DNA of 64,000 bases from Atlantibacter hermannii (GCF_009907385.1 NZ_JAAATR010000084.1:58446-122445), one strand, 5' to 3'; positions 45,815 through 55,463 are shown, counted from the first letter of the stretch. Made by a program: numbers and translations. The notes: a model not told the origin generated them from the sequence alone.

Positions 45815-47469
45815 TCGGCACGACCCCGCGCCAGCCACAGTACGCGGGAAAACATTTTACGTAGCAGGTGCGGTACGGCGTCAACGCCCCGCCGCCCTGC
45901 TTCCAGCGCCACTTCAATCGCCAGGTCCGGTTTTGAGGAGCGGTGGATCGCTTTGGCGATCACCCGGCGCATATTCATCGGGATATTTTCCGGCAGCTGC
46001 GCCACGCGGTGAAACACGTCTGCGAAGCCCTCGCGGTACATGAAATGCTCCATATCCATAGCGGGCAGCGCGGTTAAATGCTCGCGCTCATGGTCGCGGT
46101 CATTATTCAGGATACTGCGCACCGTGGCGGCATATTTTTTCCCGGCTTCGTCGCCGTCCACCAGCACATGCCATTCAATACCCATGCGCCGGGCGAACTT
46201 AATCAGCGGTTTTAAGCCGGACTGGGCGAACTCAATCACCCTGACCCCTTCGGCATCAAAATGGTGGCCGCACTGGCGCGCCAGTTCGTTAATCACCCAG
46301 ACTTCGGTTTCGCCTTCCACCAGCAGCCAGCAGCGGGCAAACAGCGCCGCCGGGCGGTTAAAGCGAATATGAAACGCAATGCGCCGATTATCTTCGGCGT
46401 TCAGGCCCCCCGGCCCCAGACGCCAGGCCGAAACCCGGGCGGATTCACGCACCAGACGGCAAACCTGCTCAACCGGCGTCAGCGACAGCAGTTCACTGGA
46501 GTTCGTGGTGGTAATTTTTTGCAGCGGCAGCAGATTCAGCAGCTGCCAGGCTACCGAGAGCATGATTGGATGCAGCCGGGTTTCCGGATCTTCCACCAGC
46601 AACAGCGGGCGCGCGTCACGATCGAGTTTTACCGTGCCTTTCGCCTGCAACAGCGTGGAAAACAGGCCCAGCAGGATCACCCGATGGGTGCGACTGCCGG
46701 GTTTGTCGATCATCCGGTTGATCACATCCAGATAGCGCCAGCTGCGCTGTTCATCATGCGAACGGCGGCGCAACAGACGATGACGCGCCTGGTCGCTGCT
46801 CTGCTCGGCAAAATAGTGCTCCAGCAGTTGCACCATTGCCGACAGCCCCTGGCGAATCTGCCCGTCGGTGAGATTTTGCGGACGCGCCACCAGCTCGCGA
46901 GCCAGAAAATCGAGCTGGCGCGCGGTGACCTCTACCTCCGGCGCGCCAGGCAAGGTGCCGGTGCGGATACGCTGCATAAAGCGCGCATCCCGCAGGCGCA
47001 GCACCGGGTTCAGGCGGATTAAATGGCTTGCCAGGCTATCAATATCATCCAGATCCAGCGGCTCGCCCCGGCTGTTAAGAAAGCTGCGCAGGGTCATCAC
47101 CGCGCCGTCGTCGGCCAGTTCGCCTTCCAGACGGTAAAAGATCCGCGCGTAGCCATCGTCGCCACGATCCCACACCTCGTTGAGATGACGATAGCGCCGC
47201 CCGTTATGGCGGCCCGGCTGGGTCTCCCGGAAGGTCAGAATGATGTGCAAATGGTGTTCCCGGCCATGAATATCGCCGGGCGGGAACCAGAAGTCGTCGC
47301 GGGTAAAGGGGTAGAGATCGGCACCGGGCGCCAGTAATAAGGTCAACGCATCCAGCAGACTTGATTTACCCCAGGCGTTTTCACCAATCAACACATTGGT
47401 GTGTTCCAGCATCAACGATAACCGATTGATGCCGCGAAAACCGACAATCTCTACACGCTCAAGGAACAT
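45811..47469 (-). CDS. ybjD: YbjD, OLD-family ATP-dependent endonuclease
   Basis: The protein has 552 residues. The ABC-type ATPase Walker A is G-E-N-A-W-G-K-S-S at 29-37, and Walker B lies in L-L-L-V-E-D-P-E-T-R-L-H. A C-terminal TOPRIM domain shows L-L-V-E-G-E-T-E and V-D-G-D-E-A-G-K. This is the layout of OLD (overcoming lysogenization defect) nucleases. No UvrD-like helicase is adjacent, so it is a stand-alone OLD protein rather than a Gabija pair. The role in E. coli is unknown. I chose the ATG at 47469 (M-F-L-E-R-V-E-I-V); four more codons upstream are possible. Confidence 0.9.
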   Translation of the reverse strand: MFLERVEIVGFRGINRLSLMLEHTNVLIGENAWGKSSLLDALTLLLAPGADLYPFTRDDFWFPPGDIHGREHHLHIILTFRETQPGRHNGRRYRHLNEVWDRGDDGYARIFYRLEGELADDGAVMTLRSFLNSRGEPLDLDDIDSLASHLIRLNPVLRLRDARFMQRIRTGTLPGAPEVEVTARQLDFLARELVARPQNLTDGQIRQGLSAMVQLLEHYFAEQSSDQARHRLLRRRSHDEQRSWRYLDVINRMIDKPGSRTHRVILLGLFSTLLQAKGTVKLDRDARPLLLVEDPETRLHPIMLSVAWQLLNLLPLQKITTTNSSELLSLTPVEQVCRLVRESARVSAWRLGPGGLNAEDNRRIAFHIRFNRPAALFARCWLLVEGETEVWVINELARQCGHHFDAEGVRVIEFAQSGLKPLIKFARRMGIEWHVLVDGDEAGKKYAATVRSILNNDRDHEREHLTALPAMDMEHFMYREGFADVFHRVAQLPENIPMNMRRVIAKAIHRSSKPDLAIEVALEAGRRGVDAVPHLLRKMFSRVLWLARGRAD

Positions 47470-47846
47470 TTTCTCTCCCAATGCTGCCTGTCCTTTATAG
47501 GGTGGCAGTATAGCGGCAGCTTTTCGTTTATGTCACCGACTCGCGCTTAGCGGATAAATAATCGCCAGCATCAGTGGTCTGATTGCTAAATATTATCGAT
47601 TCGTTAACGCTATTTAATTTTCTTCAGAAAATACCCAAACAATATCCTGCTTAACAGGAAAGCGCTCAAAGCCCTGTAATTCTGGCTGTCTGACATCAAA
47701 CACTCTGTATTTATTGTTCTGGCGGACGACAAAGGCGTTTCATTAAAGTAAACGGCTTTCATTTATTATGATTAGTCATAACGGCGGCGCGTCATCACAA
47801 TAAATCAATTACGATTGATGGCGATATTGCTCTGTTAAACACTGGT
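47470..47846. other. ybjD-aqpZ' intergenic region
   Basis: About 375 bases upstream of both ybjD and the aquaporin remnant. I see no gene. The missing 5' part of aqpZ is not recognisable here in any frame I read. The ybjD promoter is probably near 47480-47530. Confidence 0.5.
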
Positions 47847-48299
47847 GTGGATAGATGGGCAGGGGGCCGTTTCCCGGCGAAAGACAGTCTCGGTTATGTT
47901 ATTGCGCACATTACTGACAGTAGTCTCGCCACGGGCGTGCTCTGTTTAATCGCCAGCGGTTTTGCCTCTAATAGTTATGGCGAACCTTCGCCAGGTGGAT
48001 ATTCAATGCAGTCCGCCATTATTATTGAGAGTGTAGTAACCGGTGCATTTCTGCTGATTATCCACGTTGCGACGGATAATAACGTCCCGGCTGGTTTCGC
48101 GCCGATTGCCATCGGTCTGGCGCTAACGCTGATCCACTCGATCACTATTCCGGTAACCAGTACCCCGGTAAACCCGGCGCGCAGACTGGCTGTCGCGGTA
48201 TTCCCGGGCAGCCGGGCGCTGCAACAAGCGTGGCGGTTCCGGGTAATGCCGATTACCGGCGGGGTGATTTACCGCACCCTGATGGAAAAACGCACTTAA
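47847..48299 (+). pseudogene. aqpZ: Decayed aquaporin Z fragment
   Basis: A 150-codon open frame with no ATG (first possible start GTG at 47847) resembles the C-terminal two-thirds of AqpZ. Similarity begins at W-A-G-G-R-F-P-A-K. Later matches are L-I-A-S-G-F-A-S-N-S-Y-G-E, A-G-F-A-P-I-A-I-G-L-A-L-T-L-I-H and V-N-P-A-R. About 75 N-terminal residues, including helices 1-2 and the first NPA loop, are missing. Relative to the E. coli protein there are in-frame losses after L-I-A-S-G (about nine residues) and near the C-terminus (about four). The second NPA with its filter Arg and the His are retained. A working water pore needs both NPA loops, so this is most likely a pseudogene. Its position between ybjD and lysO is the E. 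coli position of aqpZ. Confidence 0.85.
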
Positions 48300-48304
48300 T
48301 GATG

Positions 48305-48333
48305 AAAAGGCCTGCTTATTGCAGGCCTTTTGC
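48305..48333 (+). terminator. Terminator after the aqpZ remnant
   Basis: AAAAGGCCTGC / GCAGGCCTTTT perfect stem with a five-base loop, directly after the aqpZ fragment's stop. Its survival suggests that it still insulates lysO. Confidence 0.85.
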
Positions 48334-48422
48334 ATAAAAATCTCTATTTTTTGCTGCTTTACTCACTTACTGGCTTTGGGTAGTGTTAAGAGGCTCATTT
48401 TCTGCAAGGACCTCATTTTCCC

Positions 48423-49322
48423 ATGTTGTCAGGATTACTGATTATTTTACTGCCGCTCATCGCCGGTTATCTTATTCCCCTCAAAAATAGCGCCGCGTTA
48501 AAAACCATAAACCGTCTGTTGAGCTGGATTGTCTACGTGATCCTGTTTTTTATGGGGATAAGCCTGGCTTTTCTCGATAATCTGAGCAGCAATCTGCTGG
48601 CGATTTTCCATTACTCCGCCGTCAGCGTGGTGGTGATTTTATTGTGTAATTGCGCGGCGCTGTTCTGGCTCGATAAATCCCTGCCCTGGCGGCATCACCA
48701 TCATCAGGAAAAACTCCCCTCGCGCGTCGCCATGGCGCTGGAGTCGCTTAAGCTGTGCGGCGTGGTGGTGCTGGGTTTCGCGCTTGGCTTAACCGGGATG
48801 AATTTTCTTATTCACGCCACCGAAGCCAGCGAATATACCCTTATCTTCCTGCTGTTCCTGATTGGTATTCAGCTACGCAATAATGGCATGACGCTGCGCC
48901 AAATCGTCTTAAATCGACGCGGAATGATTGTGGCGATAATTGTGGTCGGGAGTTCGCTGGTGGGCGGCGTGATTAACGCCTTTATTCTTGACCTGCCGAT
49001 CCACACCGGTCTGGCGATGGCGTCGGGATTTGGCTGGTATTCCCTGTCGGGAATATTAATGACCGAGTCCTACGGCCCGGTTATCGGCAGCGCCACCTTC
49101 TTTAACGATCTGGCCCGCGAACTGGTGGCGATTATGCTGATCCCCGGCCTGGTGCGCCGTAGCCGTTCAGCCGCGCTGGGTTTATGCGGCGCGACCTCAA
49201 TGGATTTCACCCTTCCCGTTCTGCAACGCAGCGGCGGCCTGGAGATGGTGCCTGCCGCGATTGTTCACGGCTTTATTCTTAGCCTGCTGGTGCCGTTATT
49301 GATGGCGTTTTTCGCCGCCTGA
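48423..49322 (+). CDS. lysO: L-lysine exporter LysO (YbjE)
   Basis: LysO exports L-lysine and the toxic analogue thialysine; in E. coli it is activated by ArgP. The 299-residue protein has about eight membrane helices and the family motifs L-P-S-R-V-A-M-A-L-E-S-L-K, G-F-G-W-Y-S-L-S-G-I-L and G-A-T-S-M-D-F-T-L-P-V. The start M-L-S-G-L-L-I-I-L matches the family, although AAGGA lies rather far upstream. I see no lysine riboswitch in the ~90-base leader. Confidence 0.95.
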   Translation: MLSGLLIILLPLIAGYLIPLKNSAALKTINRLLSWIVYVILFFMGISLAFLDNLSSNLLAIFHYSAVSVVVILLCNCAALFWLDKSLPWRHHHHQEKLPSRVAMALESLKLCGVVVLGFALGLTGMNFLIHATEASEYTLIFLLFLIGIQLRNNGMTLRQIVLNRRGMIVAIIVVGSSLVGGVINAFILDLPIHTGLAMASGFGWYSLSGILMTESYGPVIGSATFFNDLARELVAIMLIPGLVRRSRSAALGLCGATSMDFTLPVLQRSGGLEMVPAAIVHGFILSLLVPLLMAFFAA

Positions 49323-49331
49323 TACCTCTGT

Positions 49332-49351
49332 GGCGGTACGCTCGTACCGCC
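49332..49351 (+). terminator. Hairpin after lysO
   Basis: GGCGGTACG / CGTACCGCC perfect stem with a two-base loop, nine bases after the lysO stop. It is not followed by T on the plus strand, so it may stabilise the 3' end or need Rho. Confidence 0.45.
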
Positions 49352-49355
49352 AAAA

Positions 49356-49369
49356 TTGCGCTAAATCAA
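49356..49369 (+). promoter_or_regulatory. FNR site candidate upstream of hcp
   Basis: TTGCGCTAAATCAA matches TTGAT-N4-ATCAA at eight of ten positions. It is centred about 70 bases upstream of the start predicted from the -10 TAATCT (49421-49426), close to the -72.5 position of FNR at E. coli hcp. Confidence 0.6.
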
Positions 49370-49428
49370 TCTCCGTTCAAATTGCAGTAAAAATCACTTT
49401 TAACCCCTGACACAGACGCATAATCTTA

Positions 49429-49451
49429 AACATGTATATCAAATATAACTT
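49429..49451 (+). promoter_or_regulatory. NsrR operator candidate over the hcp start
   Basis: AACATGTATATC followed by AAATATAACTT approximates the NsrR consensus (AANATGCATTT-N-AAATGCATNTT as recalled). It overlaps the predicted transcription start of hcp, where NsrR represses in E. coli until nitric oxide destroys its cluster. Confidence 0.65.
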
Positions 49452-49463
49452 TAAGGTATCATT

Positions 49464-51116
49464 ATGTTTTGTGTGCAATGTGAACAAACCATCCGTACTC
49501 CTGCCGGCAACGGCTGCTCATACGCTCAGGGTATGTGCGGCAAAACCGCCGAAACATCCGACCTGCAAGACTTACTGATCGCCGCACTGCAAGGCCTGTC
49601 CGCATGGGCGGTCAAAGCGCGTGAACAGGGCATTATCGATCATGAAATCGATAACTTCGCTCCGCGCGCCTTCTTCTCTACCCTGACCAACGTTAACTTC
49701 GATTCGCCGCGCATCGTCGGCTATGCCCGCGAAGCGATCGAAAAACGCGAAGCGCTGAAAGCGCGCTGCCTGGAAGTGGATGCCAACGCCACCGTTGACA
49801 ACCCAATGGCGGACCTGCAGCTGGTCAGCGCCGATCTGGGCGATTTACAGCGTCAGGCGGCGGAATTTACCCCGAACCGCGACAAAGCCGACATCGGCGA
49901 AAACATTCTCGGCCTGCGCTTACTGTGCCTGTATGGCCTGAAAGGCGCGGCGGCGTACATGGAACATGCCCATGTGCTCGGCCAGTACGACAATGAAATT
50001 TACGCGCAGTACCACCAGTTTATGGCGTGGCTGGGCACCTGGCCTTCCGACATGAACGCGCTGCTGGAATGCTCCATGGGCATCGGCCAGATGAACTTCA
50101 AAGTGATGAGCATTCTGGACGCGGGCGAAACCGGTAAATACGGCCACCCGACCCCGACTCAGGTTAACGTTAAACCGGTTGCCGGCAAATGCATCCTGAT
50201 TTCCGGTCACGACCTGCTGGATTTGCACAACCTGCTGGAGCAGACCGAAGGCACCGGCGTGAACGTTTATACTCACGGCGAAATGCTGCCGGCCCACGGC
50301 TACCCGGAGCTGCGTAAATTTAAGCACCTGGTCGGCAACTACGGCAGCGGCTGGCAGAACCAGCAAACCGAATTCGCTCGCTTCCCTGGCCCGATCGTGA
50401 TGACGTCAAACTGCATCATCGACCCGACTGTCGGCAGTTACGACGATCGCATCTGGACCCGCAGCATCGTCGGTTGGCCGGGCGTGAACCACCTGGAAGG
50501 CGACGATTTCAGCCCGGTCATCGAGCAGGCGCAACAGCTGCCTGGCTTCACTTACAGCGAAATCGAACACCTGATCACCGTGGGTTTTGGCCGTGAAACC
50601 CTGCTGGGCGCTGCCGATTCGCTGATCGACCTGGTAAGCCGTGAAAAACTGCGCCATATCTTCCTGATCGGCGGCTGTGACGGCGCGCGCGGCGAGCGTA
50701 ACTACTTCACCGATTTCGCCACCAGCGTCCCGCAGGATTGCCTGATCCTGACCCTGGCGTGCGGTAAATACCGTTTCAACAAACTGGACTTCGGCAATAT
50801 CGAAGGCCTGCCGCGTCTGGTGGATGCCGGTCAGTGTAACGATGCTTACTCTGCCATCATTCTTGCCGTGACCCTGGCGGAAAAACTCGGCTGCGGCGTA
50901 AACGATCTGCCGCTGTCGCTGGTCCTCTCCTGGTTCGAGCAGAAAGCGATTGTGATCCTGCTGACCCTGCTGTCGCTGGGCGTGACCAATATCGTCACCG
51001 GCCCGACGGCCCCAGGCTTCCTGACGCCGGATCTGCTGGCTGTGCTTAACGAGAAGTTTGGTCTGCGTTCCGTGACCACCGTTGAAGAAGATATGCAGCA
51101 GCTGCTGAGCGCGTAA
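49464..51116 (+). CDS. hcp: Hybrid cluster protein (hydroxylamine reductase / protein S-nitrosylase)
   Basis: Hcp carries a hybrid Fe-S-O cluster, reduces nitric oxide at low concentration and starts S-nitrosylation during anaerobic growth on nitrate. The protein has 550 residues. The N-terminal cysteines are at 3, 6, 18 and 25, the enteric [2Fe-2S] spacing. Hybrid-cluster regions G-H-D-L-L-D-L, S-N-C-I-I-D-P and G-G-C-D-G-A are present. The next gene, hcr, encodes its reductase nine bases downstream. FNR- and NsrR-like sites precede it. Confidence 0.98.
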   Translation: MFCVQCEQTIRTPAGNGCSYAQGMCGKTAETSDLQDLLIAALQGLSAWAVKAREQGIIDHEIDNFAPRAFFSTLTNVNFDSPRIVGYAREAIEKREALKARCLEVDANATVDNPMADLQLVSADLGDLQRQAAEFTPNRDKADIGENILGLRLLCLYGLKGAAAYMEHAHVLGQYDNEIYAQYHQFMAWLGTWPSDMNALLECSMGIGQMNFKVMSILDAGETGKYGHPTPTQVNVKPVAGKCILISGHDLLDLHNLLEQTEGTGVNVYTHGEMLPAHGYPELRKFKHLVGNYGSGWQNQQTEFARFPGPIVMTSNCIIDPTVGSYDDRIWTRSIVGWPGVNHLEGDDFSPVIEQAQQLPGFTYSEIEHLITVGFGRETLLGAADSLIDLVSREKLRHIFLIGGCDGARGERNYFTDFATSVPQDCLILTLACGKYRFNKLDFGNIEGLPRLVDAGQCNDAYSAIILAVTLAEKLGCGVNDLPLSLVLSWFEQKAIVILLTLLSLGVTNIVTGPTAPGFLTPDLLAVLNEKFGLRSVTTVEEDMQQLLSA

Positions 51117-51125
51117 GGAGAACCT

Positions 51126-52094
51126 ATGACGATGCCAACCTCTCAATGCCCGTGGCGGATGCAGGTACACCACATCCAACAGGAAACCCCGGATGTCTGG
51201 ACCCTGTCGCTGTTCTGCCACGATCATTATTCGTACCAAGCCGGACAGTATGCGCTGGTGAGTATCCGTAACAGCGCAGACACGCTGCGAGCCTATACGA
51301 TTTCGTCAACGCCAGGCGTCAGCCCGTTTATTACGCTGACCATCCGCCGCATCGACGAGGGGGTTGGCTCGCAATGGCTGACCGGTGAAGTAAAACGCGG
51401 GGACTATATCTGGCTGTCGGACGCCCAGGGCGACTTTATCTGCGAAGATAAAACCACTGACCGCTTCCTGCTGCTGGCAGCGGGTTGCGGCGTGACGCCG
51501 ATTATGTCGATGCGCCGCTGGCTGGCGAAAAACCGCCCGCAGGCGGACGTGCAGGTGATTTATAACGTCCGTTCACCGAAAGACGTTATTTTCGCCGAAG
51601 AGTGGAAAAACTACCCGGTTACCCTGGTGGCGGAAGTGACCAACGAGCCGGGCTTTATCGAAGGCCGCCTGACCCGCGAGATCCTGGCCGCCGTGCCGGA
51701 TATCGCATCGCGCACCGTGATGACCTGCGGCCCCGCGCCGTACATGGACGCGGTGGAAGAGAACGTCAAAGCGCTGGGCGTAACCCGGTTCTTTAAAGAG
51801 AAGTTCTTTACGCCCGTTGCCGAAGCGGCCACCAGCGGCCTGAAATTCACCACGCTGACCCCAGCCCGTGAATTCTACAGCCCGGTGGGCACCACGCTGC
51901 TCGAGGCGCTGGAAAGTAATAAAGTGCCGGTCAATGCCGCCTGTCGCGCCGGGGTTTGCGGCTGCTGCAAAACCCGCGTGGTGTCCGGCGAATACACCGT
52001 CAACAGCACCATGACGCTCACCGAGCGGGAAATCGCCGAAGGCTATGTGCTGGCCTGCTCGTGCCACCCGCAAGGGGACTTAGTCCTGGCATGA
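51126..52094 (+). CDS. hcr: NADH oxidoreductase Hcr
   Basis: Hcr supplies electrons from NADH to Hcp. The protein has 322 residues. An FAD-binding domain (R-A-Y-T-I-S-S at about 58-64) is followed by an NAD domain (L-L-A-A-G-C-G-V-T-P-I, T-C-G-P-A-P-Y-M). A C-terminal plant-type [2Fe-2S] ferredoxin domain has C-R-A-G-V-C-G-C-C near 273-281 and a final cysteine in L-A-C-S-C. A GGAG site precedes the ATG. It shares the hcp transcript and ends at a bidirectional terminator. Confidence 0.97.
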   Translation: MTMPTSQCPWRMQVHHIQQETPDVWTLSLFCHDHYSYQAGQYALVSIRNSADTLRAYTISSTPGVSPFITLTIRRIDEGVGSQWLTGEVKRGDYIWLSDAQGDFICEDKTTDRFLLLAAGCGVTPIMSMRRWLAKNRPQADVQVIYNVRSPKDVIFAEEWKNYPVTLVAEVTNEPGFIEGRLTREILAAVPDIASRTVMTCGPAPYMDAVEENVKALGVTRFFKEKFFTPVAEAATSGLKFTTLTPAREFYSPVGTTLLEALESNKVPVNAACRAGVCGCCKTRVVSGEYTVNSTMTLTEREIAEGYVLACSCHPQGDLVLA

Positions 52095-52102
52095 TTGAGT
52101 TA

Positions 52103-52129
52103 AAAAAGGCGCTGAAAAGCGCCTTTTTC
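52103..52129. terminator. Bidirectional terminator between hcr and doxX
   Basis: AAAAAGGCGCT / AGCGCCTTTTT with a GAAA loop between convergent hcr and the DoxX gene. Confidence 0.9.
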
Positions 52130-52130
52130 T

Positions 52131-52559
52131 TTACCGCCACTGCCCGCCCAGCGCGTAACGTCCCGCCCCGAGAAACGCCACCGCCAGCGCCGCCACGAAG
52201 AAGTAGACCAGGCTTTCAATCGCCCATGCGCCCACTTTATCGAGCATAAAGGTTTTATCCATCCCCACCAGCAGCCACGCCACCACCATGGTAAACGCCA
52301 GCCCCAGCGCGGACAGCCGCGTCAGGATGCCGAGGATAATCAGCACCGGCGCAACCACTTCCCCCAGCAGCACGCCGTAGGCGACAAACCCCGGAATGCC
52401 GCGCGCGGTCAACATCCCCGCGATACCGTCCACGCCGCCAAACAGCTTATGCAGGCCGTGAAACAGCATCAAACCGCCCACGCTCAGCCGTAACAGCAGC
52501 TTACCCAAATCGTCTTTACTCAATGCGCTGTTAACAGCGCCCATCGCCTTCGCCACCAT
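52131..52559 (-). CDS. DoxX-family membrane protein
   Basis: The 142-residue protein has four membrane helices and the DoxX core: L-L-R-L-S-V-G-G-L-M-L-F-H-G-L-H-K near the start, then Y-G-V-L-L-G-E-V-V-A-P-V and A-G-R-Y-A-L-G-G at the end. DoxX proteins are small integral membrane proteins with roles linked to redox or thiosulfate metabolism in some species; the role here is unknown. It is absent from this position in E. coli K-12. It is convergent with hcr and divergent from poxB, so it stands as a single-gene unit. Confidence 0.88.
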   Translation of the reverse strand: MVAKAMGAVNSALSKDDLGKLLLRLSVGGLMLFHGLHKLFGGVDGIAGMLTARGIPGFVAYGVLLGEVVAPVLIILGILTRLSALGLAFTMVVAWLLVGMDKTFMLDKVGAWAIESLVYFFVAALAVAFLGAGRYALGGQWR

Positions 52560-52663
52560 ATAAACCCCATTTTTTGTGTGAGATGAGAATAATTTACACT
52601 TAATTTTTATCGGCAGTGAGCTGCTGAAAATGAGAGGTTATCCGGTCTGCATCCGTTATTGGA

Positions 52664-52670
52664 CTACGCT
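52664..52670 (+). promoter_or_regulatory. Sigma-S-type -10 candidate for poxB
   Basis: CTACGCT resembles the stationary-phase -10 consensus CTATACT and lies about 35 bases upstream of the poxB start codon. poxB is RpoS-dependent in E. coli. Confidence 0.4.
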
Positions 52671-52704
52671 TTAAGCGAAATCAGAAAGTATAAAAGGAGA
52701 TCCG

Positions 52705-54423
52705 ATGAAACAGACCGTTGCGGCGTATATCGCCAAAACCCTGGAGCAGGCTGGCGTGGCGCGTATCTGGGGGGTAACCGGGGACTCATTAAACGGGCTG
52801 AGCGACAGCTTAAACCGCATGGGCACCATCGACTGGATGCCGACGCGCCACGAAGAGGTCGCGGCATTCGCGGCGGGCGCGGAAGCGCAGCTTACCGGGC
52901 AACTGGCGGTGTGCGCAGGCTCCTGCGGGCCAGGTAATCTCCATTTAATTAACGGGCTGTTTGACTGCCACCGCAACCACGTGCCGGTGCTGGCAATCGC
53001 CGCGCATATCCCGTCGAGCGAAATCGGCAGCGGCTATTTTCAGGAAACCCATCCCCAGGAGTTGTTTCGCGAATGCAGCCACTATTGCGAGCTGGTGTCC
53101 AATCCGGAGCAGATCCCGCAGGTGCTGGCGATTGCCATGCGCAAAGCGGTGCTGAACCGCGGCGTATCGGTGGTGGTTTTGCCGGGGGACGTCGCGCTAC
53201 AACCTGCGCCGGAAACCGCCAGCACGCACTGGTATCCTGCCCCGCAGCCGGTTGTCGTGCCCGAAGAGAGCGAGCTGAAAAAACTGGCCCAGGTGCTGCG
53301 TTATTCGAGCAATATCGCGCTGATGTGCGGCAGCGGCTGTGCCGGGGCGCATCAACCGCTGATCGCCTTCGCGGAAAAACTGAAAGCGCCCATTGTCCAT
53401 GCGCTACGCGGCAAAGAACATGTTGAATACGATAACCCTTACGATGTGGGGATGACCGGACTGATCGGCTTTTCGTCGGGCTATCACACCATGATGAACG
53501 CCGACACGGTGATCCTGCTCGGCACTCAGTTCCCTTACCGGGCGTTCTACCCTACCGACGCCAAAATCATCCAGATTGATATCAATCCGGGCAGCATCGG
53601 CGCGCACAGTAAAGTGGATATCGCGCTGGTAGGCGATATTCGCGCCACCCTCACCGCGCTGTTACCCATGCTGGAAGAGAAAACCGACCGTAAATTCCTG
53701 GATAAGGCGCTGGAGAACTATCAGGAGGCGCGTAAGGGGCTGGACGATCTGGCGAAACAGGGAGACAAGCAAATTCACCCGCAGTATCTGGCTCAGCAGA
53801 TCAGCCAGTTCGCCGACGACGACGCCATCTTTACCTGCGATGTAGGGACGCCGACCGTCTGGGCGGCGCGCTATCTGAAAATGAACGGTAAACGCCGGTT
53901 GCTCGGTTCGTTCAACCACGGCTCGATGGCTAACGCCATGCCGCAGGCGCTGGGCGCGAAAGCCAGCGCGCCGCAGCGTCAGGTGATTGCCATGTGCGGC
54001 GACGGCGGGTTCAGCATGCTGATGGGTGATTTCCTGTCGGTGGTGCAGATGAATCTGCCGATCAAAATCGTGGTGTTTAACAACAGCGTGCTGGGATTTG
54101 TGGCGATGGAGATGAAAGCGGGCGGCTATCTGACCGACGGCACCGACCTGCATCAGACTAATTTCGCCGCAATCGCCAACGCCTGCGGCATCACGGGAAT
54201 TCGCGTTGAAAAACCCGAAGAACTGGACGCGGCGCTGAACCAGGCGTTTAACACCGACGGGCCGGTGCTGGTGGATGTGGTGGTGGCGAAAGAGGAATTA
54301 GCCATCCCGCCGCAAATCAAACTGGAGCAGGCCAAAGGGTTCAGCCTGTATATGCTGCGCGCCATTATCAGCGGACGCGGCGACGAAGTGCTGGAACTGG
54401 CTAAAACCAACTGGTTCCGGTAA
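52705..54423 (+). CDS. poxB: Pyruvate dehydrogenase (ubiquinone), pyruvate oxidase
   Basis: PoxB is a peripheral membrane flavoenzyme that decarboxylates pyruvate to acetate and CO2 and passes electrons to ubiquinone, mainly in stationary phase. The protein has 572 residues, as in E. coli. It has an N-terminal TPP-Pyr domain with the catalytic Glu in T-R-H-E-E-V-A, a central FAD domain, and a TPP-PP domain with G-D-G-G-F-S-M-L and N-N-S. The C-terminal lipid-activated helix is present. An AGGAG site precedes the ATG. ltaE follows 38 bases later. Confidence 0.98.
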   Translation: MKQTVAAYIAKTLEQAGVARIWGVTGDSLNGLSDSLNRMGTIDWMPTRHEEVAAFAAGAEAQLTGQLAVCAGSCGPGNLHLINGLFDCHRNHVPVLAIAAHIPSSEIGSGYFQETHPQELFRECSHYCELVSNPEQIPQVLAIAMRKAVLNRGVSVVVLPGDVALQPAPETASTHWYPAPQPVVVPEESELKKLAQVLRYSSNIALMCGSGCAGAHQPLIAFAEKLKAPIVHALRGKEHVEYDNPYDVGMTGLIGFSSGYHTMMNADTVILLGTQFPYRAFYPTDAKIIQIDINPGSIGAHSKVDIALVGDIRATLTALLPMLEEKTDRKFLDKALENYQEARKGLDDLAKQGDKQIHPQYLAQQISQFADDDAIFTCDVGTPTVWAARYLKMNGKRRLLGSFNHGSMANAMPQALGAKASAPQRQVIAMCGDGGFSMLMGDFLSVVQMNLPIKIVVFNNSVLGFVAMEMKAGGYLTDGTDLHQTNFAAIANACGITGIRVEKPEELDAALNQAFNTDGPVLVDVVVAKEELAIPPQIKLEQAKGFSLYMLRAIISGRGDEVLELAKTNWFR

Positions 54424-54461
54424 AAAGTAAGGCATCTCCTCGATAATGAAAAGGATATGCC

Positions 54462-55463
54462 GTGATTGACTTACGCAGTGATACCGTAACCCGGCCAGGG
54501 CGCGCCATGCTGGAACAGATGATGGCGGCCCCGGTTGGGGATGACGTCTACGGGGACGACCCGACCGTTAATGAACTCCAGGCTTACGCTGCCCAGCTCA
54601 GCGGAAAAGAAGCCGCTTTATTCCTTCCTACCGGCACCCAGGCCAATCTTGTCGCTTTGCTGAGCCACTGCGAGCGCGGCGAAGAGTACATCGTCGGCCA
54701 GGCGGCCCATAACTATCTGTTTGAAGCGGGCGGCGCGGCGGTATTAGGCAGTATTCAGCCGCAGCCGATTGAAGCGGAGCTGGACGGCACGCTGGCGCTG
54801 GATAAGGTGGCCGCTAAAATCAAACCCGACGATATCCATTTTGCCCGCACCCGTCTGCTGGCGCTGGAAAATACCCACAACGGCAAAGTGCTGCCGCGCG
54901 AATACCTCCAGCAGGCGTGGGAATTCAGCCGCGAGCGCGGCCTGGCCCTGCACGTCGACGGCGCGCGTATTTTCAACGCCGTGGTGACCTACGGCTGCGA
55001 GCTGGAAGAAGTGGTTCGCTACTGTGATTCGTTCACCATTTGCCTGTCTAAAGGACTGGGAGCGCCGGTGGGATCGCTGCTGGTGGGTAGCCGCGATTAC
55101 ATCAAACGCGCCACCCGCTGGCGGAAAATGGTCGGCGGCGGGATGCGCCAGGCCGGGATCCTGGCAGCGGCGGGGCTGTACGCGTTGCAGAACAACGTAG
55201 ATCGCCTGAAAGACGATCACGAGAACGCCGCCTGGCTGGCCGATGCGCTAAAAGCCACTGGCGCGGACGTACGGCGTCAGCAGACCAATATGCTGTTTGT
55301 GCGCGTGCCGCAGCAGGATGTCGCCGCACTGGGCGAGTTTATGAAGCGCCGCAATATTCTGATCAGCGCCGCGCCGGTGACGCGTCTGGTGACCCACCTG
55401 GACGTCAGCCGCGAGCAGTTGGCGGAAGTGGTCGACAGCTGGCAGCAGTTTCAACAACGGTAA
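54462..55463 (+). CDS. ltaE: Low-specificity L-threonine aldolase
   Basis: LtaE is a PLP enzyme cleaving L-threonine and L-allo-threonine to glycine and acetaldehyde. The protein has 333 residues, as in E. coli. The PLP lysine is Lys197 in [12 protein letters not shown], and H-V-D-G-A-R marks the PLP-binding aspartate. The start is GTG (54462) after AAAAGGAT, giving the family N-terminus M-I-D-L-R-S-D-T-V. It lies in a probable poxB-ltaE-ybjT transcript. Confidence 0.97.
   Translation: MIDLRSDTVTRPGRAMLEQMMAAPVGDDVYGDDPTVNELQAYAAQLSGKEAALFLPTGTQANLVALLSHCERGEEYIVGQAAHNYLFEAGGAAVLGSIQPQPIEAELDGTLALDKVAAKIKPDDIHFARTRLLALENTHNGKVLPREYLQQAWEFSRERGLALHVDGARIFNAVVTYGCELEEVVRYCDSFTICLSKGLGAPVGSLLVGSRDYIKRATRWRKMVGGGMRQAGILAAAGLYALQNNVDRLKDDHENAAWLADALKATGADVRRQQTNMLFVRVPQQDVAALGEFMKRRNILISAAPVTRLVTHLDVSREQLAEVVDSWQQFQQR

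Noticed and set aside
45811..47469. Gabija defence system
   Set aside because: Only the OLD nuclease is present. The convergent neighbour ybjX is a DUF535 protein, and the other side is the aqpZ remnant; no UvrD-like helicase is found.
48334..48422. A lysine riboswitch upstream of lysO
   Set aside because: The leader is under 100 bases and lacks the five-helix L-box pattern. E. coli lysO is controlled by ArgP.
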